A program made the position numbers and the translations under genes. A stretch of DNA of 64,000 bases from Streptomyces olivoverticillatus (GTDB taxonomy: Bacteria; Actinomycetota; Actinomycetes; Streptomycetales; Streptomycetaceae): the NCBI RefSeq assembly GCF_014203555.1, contig NZ_JACHJH010000004.1, positions 124,001 through 188,000 on the forward strand. Reading direction: 5' to 3'. Position 1 is the first letter of the stretch. The number at the start of each line of letters is the position of its first letter. Positions 24,552 through 32,581 of the stretch are shown in pieces. A model generated the notes under the pieces. That model searched no databases and had not been told where the DNA came from. It saw nothing but the letters and a program-made list of their open reading frames with translations.

Positions 24552-25730
24552 ATGGCCAAGATCCTCATCGCCGGAGGCGGCATCGGCGGCCTTGCCGCGG
24601 CGATCTCCCTTGCCCGCCGCGGCCACCAGGTGACCGTCCTGGAGCGCAGCGACGTCTTCGGGGAGGTCGGCGCGGGCATCCAGCTGGGCCCCAATGCCTT
24701 CCACGCCCTCGGCCGGCTCGGGGTGCGCGAGGCGGCGCTCGCCACGGCCGTCCTCATCGACGAGCTGCGGTTCATGGACGGCACCACCGGCGAGCGGGTG
24801 GCGGCCATGCCGCTGACGGGCGCCTACCGCGAGCGCTTCGGCAACCCGTACGCGGTGGTGCACCGCGGCGACCTCTTCCAGTCGCTGCTCGACGCCTGCC
24901 GCAAGGACCCCGCCGTCACCCTGCTGGGCGGGCAGTCCGTGGTGCGCTACGAGCAGGACGAGACCTCGGTGACCGTGGAGACCGAGGCCGGGCGCCGCTT
25001 CACCGGCGAGGCCCTGATCGGGGCCGACGGCATCCGCTCGGCGGTGCGCCGCCAGCTCGTCGACGACGGCGAGCCGCGGGTGTCCGGGCACACCATCTAC
25101 CGCTCGGTGATCCCGATGGCGGAGGTGCCCGAGGACCTGCGCTGGAACTGCGTGACCCTGTGGGCCGGGCCCAAGTGGCACTTCGTGCACTACCCGATCG
25201 CCAGCAGGAAGTTCCTCAACCTCGCGGCGACCCGCGACGACGCCGCCACCGACCCGGTGGCCGGACTGCCGGTGGAAACCGACCGCGTGATCGCCGAGTT
25301 CCCGGCGCTGGGCAACGCCGCCCAGCAGCTGCTGGAGCTGGGCCGCGACTGGCGGGCCTGGGTGCTGTGCGACCGCGACCCGGTGGCGGGCTGGACCGAC
25401 GGCCGGGTGGCGCTGCTGGGCGACGCGGCCCACCCGATGCTCCAGTACGCGGCGCAGGGCGCCTGCATGGCGCTGGAGGACGCGGTGCTCCTCGGCGACC
25501 TGCTGGACGGCGCGGACGGCGAGGGCGGCGAACTGGCCCGGCGGCTGGAGAAGTACAACGCCGAGCGGCGCGAACGGACCGCGCGGACGCAGCTGGTGGC
25601 GCGGGAGATGGGCCGGCAGCTCTACCACCCGGCGGGCGAGGAGGCCAAGGCGCGCAACGAGATGCTGGCCTCGCTCTCGGACGAGGACCTGTACGAGAAG
25701 GTCGACTGGCTGCACGCCGGCGTGCGCTGA
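24552..25730 (+). CDS. FAD-dependent aromatic monooxygenase (3-hydroxybenzoate 6-hydroxylase/salicylate hydroxylase type)
   Basis: The 392-residue group A flavoprotein has GGGIGGLAAA at the N terminus, the GADGIRSAVR (DG) motif and LLGDAAHPMLQYAAQGACMALEDA (GD motif). Its wording is typical of salicylate and 3-hydroxybenzoate hydroxylases. It would hydroxylate an aromatic acid or phenol with NADH/NADPH and O2. Genes for ring cleavage of gentisate are absent. The pairing with an SDR and the facing oxidase operon fits tailoring of an aromatic product as well as catabolism. Confidence 0.9.
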   Translation: MAKILIAGGGIGGLAAAISLARRGHQVTVLERSDVFGEVGAGIQLGPNAFHALGRLGVREAALATAVLIDELRFMDGTTGERVAAMPLTGAYRERFGNPYAVVHRGDLFQSLLDACRKDPAVTLLGGQSVVRYEQDETSVTVETEAGRRFTGEALIGADGIRSAVRRQLVDDGEPRVSGHTIYRSVIPMAEVPEDLRWNCVTLWAGPKWHFVHYPIASRKFLNLAATRDDAATDPVAGLPVETDRVIAEFPALGNAAQQLLELGRDWRAWVLCDRDPVAGWTDGRVALLGDAAHPMLQYAAQGACMALEDAVLLGDLLDGADGEGGELARRLEKYNAERRERTARTQLVAREMGRQLYHPAGEEAKARNEMLASLSDEDLYEKVDWLHAGVR

Positions 25731-25756
25731 CGCAGACCGCGGAGCCTGCCCGCACG

Positions 25757-25790
25757 AGGAGCCGCCCCGGGGATTCCCGGGGCGGCTCCT
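25757..25790. terminator. Bidirectional hairpin terminator
   Basis: A 15-bp perfect stem (AGGAGCCGCCCCGGG / CCCGGGGCGGCTCCT) with loop GATT lies between the convergent monooxygenase and rodlin genes. Confidence 0.9.
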
Positions 25791-25814
25791 GCTGTGCGTT
25801 CTACAAGCTCACTG

Positions 25815-26216
25815 CTACAGGCTGTCGTTGCCCGATCCGTTGCCCGACAGGATCGCGACGTCGTCGAGGATGTGCGACAGCGGGTCGTCGCCGTCGTTGA
25901 TGACCGAGTTCTCGGTGCACTGCTGCTGCTGCTGCGAGGACAGGATCGGGATGTCCTGGAGGCCGACGCCGAGCACGCCGATGAGGGACTGGACGCCCAG
26001 CTTGCCGATGGCGATGCACGGCTTGTTGAGCGAGCCGTTGATCAGCCCCATCTGCGGGCTCATATAGCCGCCGGTCCAGGTGTTCCCGTACATCTGAGAA
26101 GCGCCGTTCGCGTTGTAGACGTCCCTGCCGTCGCCGCTCATCGCCATGGCGGGTGCGGCGGTGCTCCCCAGTGCGGAGACCGCCAGCGCGGCCGTGGCCA
26201 CAACTTTCTTGATCAC
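25815..26216 (-). CDS. Rodlin
   Basis: The 133-residue secreted protein has a signal peptide (to about AMA-MSG) and the rodlin pattern: MSPQMGLINGSLNKPCIAIG, paired with 'QQCTENS' and 'DPLSHILDDVAILSGNG'. It contains two conserved cysteines. Rodlins assemble with chaplins into the paired-rod layer on aerial hyphae and spores. The QQQQQ run before the second Cys is longer than in the RdlA/RdlB sequences I recall. It is closely related to the second rodlin just upstream; both read leftward, so they are a tandem, not divergent, pair. Confidence 0.92.
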   Translation of the reverse strand: MIKKVVATAALAVSALGSTAAPAMAMSGDGRDVYNANGASQMYGNTWTGGYMSPQMGLINGSLNKPCIAIGKLGVQSLIGVLGVGLQDIPILSSQQQQQCTENSVINDGDDPLSHILDDVAILSGNGSGNDSL

Positions 26217-26281
26217 GTGTATTCCTTCGCTCCGGATCGCAGAATGAGAAGAACTACCTTCCTAACCGGAGCCGACGGCCG

Positions 26282-26292
26282 AGGTTATGTGG
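26282..26292 (-). promoter_or_regulatory. Rodlin upstream element CCACATAACCT
   Basis: Reading leftward, CCACATAACCT lies about 66 bp before the first rodlin start. The same 11 bases form the -10 region of the BldC-like gene promoter at 27306-27316. TAACCT is a plausible -10; no good -35 is visible here, so it may depend on an activator or alternative sigma factor. Confidence 0.45.
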
Positions 26293-26416
26293 CTTCATGC
26301 GTTCGGCCCACTGCGCGGGGCTATCAGAATAATTACCGGCAAACAGAATCCCCCTGCGACGGGTCCCGCACACCCGCCACAGGGGGAACTTCCCGGATTG
26401 CTCGTCCGATACGGTC

Positions 26417-26812
26417 CTAGTGGCCGTTGCCCGATCCGTTGCCCGACAGGATCGGGATCTCGTCGACGAGGTGCGACAGCGGGTCGTCGCCGTCGTTGAT
26501 CGTCGAGTTGTCCGCGCACTGCTGCTGCTGCTGCGAGGACAGGATCGGCACATCCTGGAGGCCGACGTTGACCGCGCCGATGAGCGACTGGACGCCAATC
26601 TTTCCGATCGCGACGCACGGCTTGTTCAGCGTGCCCTGGATCAGGCTCATCTGCGGGCTTTCCTTGCCACCCGTCACAGTGTTGCCGTAACCGGTCTTCG
26701 CGCCATTGGCGTTGGCGACATCCCGGTCGTCCCCGATGGCCATCGCAGGGGTGGCGATGGCGCCGACGGCGGACGCCGTCATGGCGGCCGTGGCAAGTAC
26801 CTTCTTGAGCAC
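26417..26812 (-). CDS. Rodlin (second copy)
   Basis: The 131-residue secreted rodlin has the same layout: signal peptide ending ATPAMA, ESPQMSLIQGTLNKPC, QQQQQCADNS, DPLSHLVDEIPILSGNGSG. The GTG at 26812 has AAAGG seven bases upstream; the longer in-frame start at 26875 would bury the signal peptide. A 200-bp gap separates it from the first rodlin, which has its own promoter. Confidence 0.92.
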   Translation of the reverse strand: MLKKVLATAAMTASAVGAIATPAMAIGDDRDVANANGAKTGYGNTVTGGKESPQMSLIQGTLNKPCVAIGKIGVQSLIGAVNVGLQDVPILSSQQQQQCADNSTINDGDDPLSHLVDEIPILSGNGSGNGH

Positions 26813-26936
26813 GTCTATGCCTTTCGATCGAGTAGCGCCCCCACTGAGAAAGCAATCTGAATAACTCCGGGCCATTCGGGAGGTTCCGGGGTTTCACTCA
26901 TTCGCGTCAAGTGGTACCGCTGTCGGTCGGCCGGAA

Positions 26937-27248
26937 TTAACGGGCGCGCCGCCGATAGGAAAAAATGCTGGTCAGCGTGACGTAGCGGTACTGCCCGCCA
27001 CGCTCGCTGCACAGCTCGCCGCGCTCGATCAGGTGCGCAACGGTCCACGGCGAGACCCCCAGCAGGGAGGCCGCGGTCCGCACCGGGACGCTCAGCCCCT
27101 CGAAGACCGCGGGCACCCCGCCGTCCCCGTCCGCGCGGCCGGGCACCGCACTGTCGTCGGCCGTGTGGTCATCGGCCGCGTAGAAGTCGTGTGCGGCGTA
27201 GTAGTCGATTGCGGCAGCAGCGGGTCGTGCCATGTCGACGCACACCAT
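26937..27248 (-). CDS. BldC/excisionase-like small HTH protein
   Basis: The 103-residue protein has a disordered, Asp/Ala/Tyr-rich N-terminal half. A MerR-type/HTH_17 domain follows (VRTAASLLGVSPWTVAHLIERGEL, then a basic end). It is comparable to BldC-like DNA-binding proteins. The exact start is uncertain: ATG 27248 abuts a GAGGGG run, and ATG 27233 lies about 14 bases further on. Its position next to two rodlin genes suggests, but does not prove, a role in aerial-hyphae expression. Confidence 0.65.
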   Translation of the reverse strand: MVCVDMARPAAAAIDYYAAHDFYAADDHTADDSAVPGRADGDGGVPAVFEGLSVPVRTAASLLGVSPWTVAHLIERGELCSERGGQYRYVTLTSIFSYRRRAR

Positions 27249-27305
27249 CCCCTCGGTCCACGGCGCATTTACGTACTCGCCGCCAGGCTAGTCAGCTCAG
27301 CGGGA

Positions 27306-27333
27306 AGGTTATGTGGGTCCTAACCGGGCGTCA
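27306..27333 (-). promoter_or_regulatory. Vegetative-type promoter for the BldC-like gene
   Basis: Leftward TTGACG (27333-27328), 17-bp spacer, TAACCT (27311-27306) is a good HrdB-type -35/-10 pair about 58 bp upstream of the HTH gene. Confidence 0.65.
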
Positions 27334-27495
27334 AGTATGGTTTTTTTGGCCTGATGCTCACTCAGATACCAACCCACGCCGGGGATCGTGGCCGGATCGT
27401 TCCCGAGGCCACCCCGTCCGGGCCGTGACTTACCTGCTGACCGGCCTAGTTGGTATCGGAGGAAGGTCGCCCGCCCACTTGCCGGGCGTCAAGTA
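27324..27495. repeat. 14-bp direct repeats in the tetR upstream region
   Basis: CCGGGCGTCAAGTA occurs at 27324-27337 and again at 27482-27495. Between them GATACCAAC (27365-27373) and GTTGGTATC (27449-27457) form a distant inverted pair. The second repeat ends 47 bp before the tetR start. They could be binding sites of the TetR product, now broken by a frameshift. Confidence 0.45.
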
Positions 27496-27542
27496 AGATC
27501 CGCTGGGCGGCCGGTTCACGACGACAGTTAAGGAGTGAGCCC

Positions 27543-28143
27543 ATGGGCAGCAGCACGCCACAGGCACGCAAGAGCGACACCCGCGAGCGCATCCAGCAGA
27601 CGGCCCTCGGCCTCTTCGTCTCCCGGGGGTACGAGAAGACCTCGCTGCGGGAGATCGCCGAGGAGCTCGGGGTCACCAAGGCCGCGCTGTACTACCACTT
27701 CAAGACCAAGGAGGACATCCTCGGCGCCCTCTCCGAGCAGCTCGGCAGGCCCGTCGACGAGCTCGTCTCGTGGGGCGAGGCACAGCCCCCCCACCCTGGA
27801 GACCAAGCGCGAGCTGCTGAGCCGCTACAGCGAGGCGCTGCGCGATGCCGCCCCGATCTACCGCATCATGCAGGAGAACCAGGCGACGCTGCGGAACCTG
27901 AGTATCGGCCGGGCCCAGCGCGAGCGCGTCAACGCCGTCTCCCGGCTCCTGCACGCGGGAGACGGCGCACTGGACACCCAGGTCCGCTACGCGAGCGCGC
28001 TGCTGACCGTCCACTACGGCGCGCTGACCCTGGAGACGCTGCAGGGCGACGCGGAGAGCAAACGGCGCGCCCTGCTCGCGGTGGCCCTGGAGATCCTGGA
28101 GACGGCCGACCGCGACGCCTCAGCGGTGCCCGCCGCCGGCTGA
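27543..28143 (+). pseudogene. TetR-family regulator interrupted by a frameshift
   Basis: The N-terminal HTH ([20 protein letters not shown], then [15 protein letters not shown]) is in one frame from ATG 27543, which has an AAGGAG site. The ligand-binding part ([20 protein letters not shown] through [14 protein letters not shown]) is in the next frame. The switch occurs at a run of seven C at 27786-27792; with six C the two halves join smoothly as ...[13 protein letters not shown]. As written, translation continues in the wrong frame to 28232 with a nonsense tail. The cause could be a real mutation, phase-variable slippage or a sequencing error. It faces the deoxysugar genes. Confidence 0.8.
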
Positions 28144-29091
28144 CGCCCGGATGGCGCCCAGCAGTACGGCCTCCGCCCGGACGTCACGGCCCGGAGCCGA
28201 CCCGGCCCGTACCGCCCCGGCGAAGGCGGTGAGAGCGTTCACCGCCTGGTCGTCGGGGTCCAGCCGCAGTTCCTCGGCGCCCGAGGCAGTCTCGACGCGC
28301 ACCAAGGGGTGGTGGTCGGCGGGCGGAGTGAAGACCCGTTCCACGGTGATCCGGCCTTCGCTGCCGTGCAGTTCGTAGGCGTTGCGGTAGGCGTGTTCCA
28401 TGCCAAACGTGAGCTGTGCAGTCACACCGCCCGGCGCGCGCAGCAGTGCCGCGCCGGCGGTGTCGACCTCGCGCCCGGCGCCCGTGGTCAGGTGTGCGCC
28501 CACCACCTCCAAGGCGTCGCCCAGGAAGTGCACGGCCGCGCGCACCGGGTAGATGCCCACGTCCCACAGGGCGCCCCCGCCAAGCTCCCGGCTGAGCCGG
28601 ATGTTGCCCTCGGCCGGCGCCGGCACGGTGAAGGCCGCGTGGAAGGCCCGCAGCTCGCCGATCGCGCCGTCGCGCACCAGGTTCCGTACGACCGTGTGCT
28701 GCGAGTGGTGCACGAACAGCACGTTCTCCACCAGCACCAGGCCGCGCTCCCGCGCGAGGTCCAGCAGCTCGGCCGTACGGGCCGGGTCGCAGGTCAGGGG
28801 CTTCTCCGCCAGCACGTGCCGACCGGCCAGCAGCGCCTTTTCGACCCACTCGGCGTGCAGGGCGGCGGGCAGCGGCACGTACACGGCGTCGACGTCGTCG
28901 CGCTCCAGGAGGCCCTCGTAGCCCTCGACGGGGGCAGCGCCGAACCGGGCCGCGGCCTCCTTCGCCTTGCGGCCGTCGCGGCTGGCGACGGCCGTGATCG
29001 CGACGCCCTCCGCCTGCGCCATGGCCGGGAGCATCCGGCGCAGCGCGAACTCCGCGCAGCCGAGGACGCCGAAGCGCAGGGGTGGTGTCAT
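28120..29091 (-). CDS. Gfo/Idh/MocA oxidoreductase, probable NDP-hexose 3-ketoreductase
   Basis: The 323-residue protein has a Rossmann N-terminus ([14 protein letters not shown]), the EKPL motif ([10 protein letters not shown]) and the C-terminal Gfo/Idh sheet ([13 protein letters not shown]). Fused by a four-base overlap to an NDP-hexose 2,3-dehydratase gene, it is best read as the 3-ketoreductase that follows that enzyme in 2-deoxysugar biosynthesis. The 3' end runs into the end of the opposing tetR pseudogene by 24 bp. Stereochemistry cannot be told from sequence. Confidence 0.88.
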   Translation of the reverse strand: MTPPLRFGVLGCAEFALRRMLPAMAQAEGVAITAVASRDGRKAKEAAARFGAAPVEGYEGLLERDDVDAVYVPLPAALHAEWVEKALLAGRHVLAEKPLTCDPARTAELLDLARERGLVLVENVLFVHHSQHTVVRNLVRDGAIGELRAFHAAFTVPAPAEGNIRLSRELGGGALWDVGIYPVRAAVHFLGDALEVVGAHLTTGAGREVDTAGAALLRAPGGVTAQLTFGMEHAYRNAYELHGSEGRITVERVFTPPADHHPLVRVETASGAEELRLDPDDQAVNALTAFAGAVRAGSAPGRDVRAEAVLLGAIRASAGGGHR

Positions 29092-30509
29092 GACCGGGCC
29101 TCCGTGGCGTTGAGGCAGGCCAGCAGGGTGCGGGCCTGGACGTTGACGTAGTGGCCGTGGCGGACCAGCGAGGTGAGCTGGCCCGGGGTGACCCAGGCAT
29201 AGCCCTCGGGCGCCTCCTGCGGCGCGTCCGCCTCGCCGGCCTCGACGATCAGATAGCGGCTCTCGGCGTTGAGGAAGCGCCCGCCCTCCTCGGAGTGGAC
29301 CGCCTCGTACCGGATCTTCCCCGGGGCGGCGTCCAGCACCAGGTCCAGGAACGGCGGCCGGTCGCCGGGGACGAGGTGGGCGTAGTTGCCGGGGGTGTAC
29401 TGCACGGTGGGGCCGAGCTCCACGGTGTCGAGGAAGCCGCCCTCGACCCGGGCGTGGGCGAGCACGTGCGGCACCCCGCCGAAGGTGCGGGTCACGAAGG
29501 CCGTCACGCCCAGCCCCACCGGCTCGAACAGCGGCTGCGTCCAGTGGGCCACCTCCCGGCTGCCCGCCTGCACGGAGACGGCCACGACCCGGAAGTAACG
29601 CCCGTCCTCGTGCTCGATGGCGCTCTCGCCGCACCGCCAGCCCGGCAGGTCCCGCAGCGGCACGCGCTCGGCGCTCACCTCGTGCCGGGAGCGCTCGGCG
29701 GTGAACCAGGACAGCAGGCCCGTGTCGGAGTGCAGGGCGGCGCCGTGCGGGTCGGCGAAGGGCAGACAGGACAGGACCGTGCGCGAGTCCATGTTGACGA
29801 CGTTGTCCTGCCTCAGCAGCTCGCCGATCTGGCCGAGGGTGAGCCATCGGAAGTCGTCGTGCACCTCGACCTCGCCGACCGCCTCGACGATCATGTTGCG
29901 GTTCGACTTCCGGTAGAACCAGGAGCCGTGTTCGGACTGCAGCGCGTCGGCCAGCACCCGGCCCGCGCCCGGCCGGACGAAGTGCTCGATGTACTTCACG
30001 TCGGCGCCCCGGTGGACCTTGGTGTAGTTGCTCCGGGTGGCTTGCACGGTCGGCGAGAGCTGGAGCAGCTTGCGGTTGCCGGGCTCCATCTTGGCCTGCA
30101 TCAGGAAGTGCAGGACCCCGTCGAACTCCTTGGCCAGGATGCCGAGGATGCCCACCTCGGGCTGTTTGATGACGGGCTGGTGCCAGGCCTCGCAGGGCGG
30201 CGGGGCGCCGGTGACGCGCAGCCCCTCGACGGTGAAGAACCGCCCGCTGCGGTGGACCAGGTTCCCGGTGTCCTCCGCGAAGGACCAGCCCTCCAGGGCG
30301 GCGAACGGGATGCGGTCCACCCGGAAGGCGTGGGCGCGGCCGCGGCCGGCGAGCCACGCCGCGAAGTCCGCGGTGCGCAGCCGGGCGCCGTCGGTGACGG
30401 TGCCCTCCACGGCCGCTGCCGATACGGCGAGACGGGCCGCGAGCGCGGCGTCCCTGCGCGGTCGCAGCGGCGCCCCGGCGGTGGGCGGACGGGCGGTGAC
30501 GGACACCAT
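29088..30509 (-). CDS. NDP-hexose 2,3-dehydratase
   Basis: The 473-residue protein is built of two similar halves, each with the family's 'PTVQATRSNY / PTVQYTPGNY' motif, 'GSWFYRKSNRNMIVE', and 'WLTLGQIGELL.. DNVVNMDSRT'. It matches the OleV/TylX3-type dehydratases that remove the C2 hydroxyl of NDP-4-keto-6-deoxyglucose. The ATG at 30509 has a GAGGGAG site. Other deoxysugar genes (glucose-1-phosphate thymidylyltransferase, 4,6-dehydratase, glycosyltransferase) are not in the window. Confidence 0.92.
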   Translation of the reverse strand: MVSVTARPPTAGAPLRPRRDAALAARLAVSAAAVEGTVTDGARLRTADFAAWLAGRGRAHAFRVDRIPFAALEGWSFAEDTGNLVHRSGRFFTVEGLRVTGAPPPCEAWHQPVIKQPEVGILGILAKEFDGVLHFLMQAKMEPGNRKLLQLSPTVQATRSNYTKVHRGADVKYIEHFVRPGAGRVLADALQSEHGSWFYRKSNRNMIVEAVGEVEVHDDFRWLTLGQIGELLRQDNVVNMDSRTVLSCLPFADPHGAALHSDTGLLSWFTAERSRHEVSAERVPLRDLPGWRCGESAIEHEDGRYFRVVAVSVQAGSREVAHWTQPLFEPVGLGVTAFVTRTFGGVPHVLAHARVEGGFLDTVELGPTVQYTPGNYAHLVPGDRPPFLDLVLDAAPGKIRYEAVHSEEGGRFLNAESRYLIVEAGEADAPQEAPEGYAWVTPGQLTSLVRHGHYVNVQARTLLACLNATEARS

Positions 30510-30573
30510 GTGCTCGACTCCCTCATACCTCGGCACCCTCGGCACCGCGAGGGCCTCAGTCAAAAAACCGGCT

Positions 30574-30595
30574 CGCTCGTGTGTCAACACGAGCG
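30574..30595. promoter_or_regulatory. Inverted repeat upstream of the 2,3-dehydratase
   Basis: CGCTCGTGT-GTCA-ACACGAGCG, nine-base perfect arms, lies about 65 bp before the dehydratase start. Its size and symmetry suit a TetR-family operator for the deoxysugar genes. Confidence 0.55.
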
Positions 30596-30700
30596 CCGCT
30601 CTCTAGGGCTTTCCCCAGTGAGCCTGGGCGAGGACGTTCGAAGGCCGCTCGCAGGCGGATCGCGGGCAGGTGGCAGTCCCGAAGATGCGTCCGAAAACCG

Positions 30701-30729
30701 CCGTCAACGCCCCGGGGAGCCGTTGACGG
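30701..30729. promoter_or_regulatory. Inverted repeat CCGTCAACG-N11-CGTTGACGG
   Basis: Perfect nine-base arms each contain TTGACG on the outward strand. It could be a terminator for the receptor gene, which ends at 30844, or a regulatory site for the dehydratase promoter. Confidence 0.45.
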
Positions 30730-30843
30730 GAGCAAATTCCATACCGCAAGGACGGTTTGATCTTCGCACAGCAGTCCGCCTGGGCATGGATGTGCCAGGG
30801 AACCGACGCAGAAGGGAGGTACAGAAGGAAGGGGAAGCGCAGG

Positions 30844-31563
30844 TCAGGCGACGCCGGCGGGGGCGGCGCCGAGCTCTTCGGCCTCATCCGCCTCGGAGGC
30901 GTCCAGCGCGCTCTTGCGCATCCGCTCCACCTCGGCCAGGGCGCGGGCGCCGCGACCGGGGGCCATGTCCAGGCGGGCCAGCACCGAGGGCACGGCGATG
31001 CTGGGCATCAGGTGCTCGTAGAGCACGGTGGCCCGGCGCTCCAGGTCGACCCGGTTGGAGACCGCCTGGGACATGGTGTTGATGCCCGCGTAGGCACCGA
31101 CGATCAGCTCGGCGGTGTCCGCCGGGACGACGTGCGGGAGCACCTCGCCGCGCTCCTTGCCCTCGGTGAGGATGCGCGTGTGCAATTCGGTCCACCCGTG
31201 GAACGGACTGCTGCGGTTGAGGTTGGTGGAGCCGTGGTCGAGCGTGAGCCGGACGCTGCCGCGCAGCAGTGCGTCGTCGAGCAGCCGGTGGGCGAAGATC
31301 ATGCCCATGTCGACCAGCTCCTGCATCTTGGAGGAGCTGGTCGGAGCCGCCGGCTGCACGGTGTCGGGCATCTGCGCGTCGATCACGGCGAGCGCCAGCT
31401 CTTCCTTGGAGGCGAAGTGGAAGTACAACGCCCCCTTGGTGACCTCGGCCCGCGCCAGGATCTCCGTGATGGTGGCGGCGTCGTAGCCCCGCTCGTCGAA
31501 CACCACCGCGGCCGCTTCCAGAATGGACTGGCGAGTCCTGATCGCACGGTCCTGCTTTGCCAC
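30844..31563 (-). CDS. Gamma-butyrolactone receptor-type TetR regulator (ScbR/ArpA family)
   Basis: The 239-residue protein has the characteristic receptor N-terminus (KQDRAIRTRQSILEAAAVVF, EILARAEVTKGALYFHF). The longer ligand domain carries a Trp/His-containing core (SSPFHGWTELHTRIL), as in ScbR, ArpA and BarA. Such proteins repress until a butyrolactone autoregulator binds. The GTG at 31563 follows GGAGGC with six-base spacing. An AfsA-type synthase gene two genes away supports a complete autoregulator circuit. Confidence 0.88.
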   Translation of the reverse strand: MAKQDRAIRTRQSILEAAAVVFDERGYDAATITEILARAEVTKGALYFHFASKEELALAVIDAQMPDTVQPAAPTSSSKMQELVDMGMIFAHRLLDDALLRGSVRLTLDHGSTNLNRSSPFHGWTELHTRILTEGKERGEVLPHVVPADTAELIVGAYAGINTMSQAVSNRVDLERRATVLYEHLMPSIAVPSVLARLDMAPGRGARALAEVERMRKSALDASEADEAEELGAAPAGVA

Positions 31564-31658
31564 GGTCTGCCTCCGGATCACATAGGTCGCCTCACCGCAT
31601 CCCGGCGGGCGAGGGCGACACGCCGCCGCCTTGATGCCGTGCCGCTGTCGCCCCCGAA

Positions 31659-31694
31659 ATCAAACCGGCGAGTACGTATCCTATCAAGACCGGC
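31659..31694. promoter_or_regulatory. Repeated ACCGGC elements upstream of the receptor gene
   Basis: ATCAAACCGGC (31659-31669) and ATCAAGACCGGC (31683-31694) lie about 100-130 bp upstream of the receptor start. Autoregulatory elements bound by butyrolactone receptors are AT-flanked sites built around ACCGG-type cores, so these are candidates. Confidence 0.35.
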
Positions 31695-31712
31695 AAAGCA
31701 ATCTGGCGCAAT

Positions 31713-32483
31713 TCATACCACGGTAAAGCCTCCGTCCACGGGCACGGTCTGGCCCGTGACAAAGGACGCGCGGTCGCTCAGCAGCCAGGCCGCCGCCTCC
31801 GCGATCTCCTCCGGCTCCGCGGTGCGCGGCTGCGGTGTGGCCTGGTGCAGCATCTCCTCGATGCCCGGGTTGTTGTCGAACCACTCGGAGACGACCTCGG
31901 TGCGCGTGGTACCCGGCGCAACGGAGTTGACCCGGATCCCGGCCGCCGCGTACTCGGCGGCTGCCGCCTTGGTCAGCCCGACGACCGCGTGCTTGGACGC
32001 CACGTAGGGCGCCGCGACCGGGGTCGCCAGCAGGGCGGCGACGCTGCTGTTGTTCACGATCGCACCGCCGCCCGTCTCCAGCATGGCCGCGATCTCGTCG
32101 CGCAGGCAGTTCCAGACGCCGCGCACGTTGACGTCCATGATCTGGTCGTACAGCTCGTCGTCCATCTCGTGCAGCGGGGTGCGCCCCTGGCCCCAACCGG
32201 CGTTGTTGAAGGCGCCGTCCAGCCGCCCGAACGTCTCGACGGCGACGGCGACGGCCTGCCGGGTGTCCTCGCGGCGGACCATGTCCGCCACCACGTACTC
32301 CGCCTCGGCGCCCTTGTCGCGCAGCTCCGCCACCAGCTCGCGCAGCCGCTCCTCGCGCCGCGCGGCGAGTACGACCTTGGCTCCCTCGCGCGCGAACACC
32401 CGGGCGGCGGCCGCACCTATGCCGCTGCTGGCACCCGTGATCAGTACAACCTTGCCCTGCAGAATCCCGCACTCAACGGTCAT
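31713..32483 (-). CDS. SDR-family oxidoreductase in the butyrolactone locus
   Basis: The 256-residue SDR has TGASSGIGAA, NNAG, catalytic Ser (NNSSVAA) and YVASK, and ends VDGGFTVV. The ATG at 32483 is favoured by a GGGGAGAG site; an upstream ATG at 32501 sits inside that site. Reductases near afsA/scbA genes reduce the keto group of A-factor-type lactones, so this is a candidate 6-ketoreductase, but general SDR activity cannot be excluded. Confidence 0.85.
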   Translation of the reverse strand: MTVECGILQGKVVLITGASSGIGAAAARVFAREGAKVVLAARREERLRELVAELRDKGAEAEYVVADMVRREDTRQAVAVAVETFGRLDGAFNNAGWGQGRTPLHEMDDELYDQIMDVNVRGVWNCLRDEIAAMLETGGGAIVNNSSVAALLATPVAAPYVASKHAVVGLTKAAAAEYAAAGIRVNSVAPGTTRTEVVSEWFDNNPGIEEMLHQATPQPRTAEPEEIAEAAAWLLSDRASFVTGQTVPVDGGFTVV

Positions 32484-32581
32484 CTTCGTAACTCTCCCCA
32501 TGAGTTGGCAGCACTGGCCGCATCGGCAGCACCGGCTGCAGTGATTGCATTAACCGCGTTGGCGGCATTGTTGGTGGGCTG

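Larger units (their letters stand above)
30510..30843. other. Intergenic region with two inverted repeats
   Basis: These 334 bp between the dehydratase start and the receptor-gene stop hold no gene. They contain two perfect inverted repeats annotated separately, a run of A (CAAAAAACC, 30561-30569) and otherwise nothing recognisable. Confidence 0.6.

Noticed and set aside
28120-30357. 745-codon fused sugar oxidoreductase
   Set aside because: Its upstream part is an off-frame reading of the 2,3-dehydratase; the true start is ATG 29091, overlapping that gene's stop.
32484-32581. Small gene between the SDR and HAD-like genes
   Set aside because: The Ala-rich frame there has no ribosome site and is out of frame with any conserved sequence.
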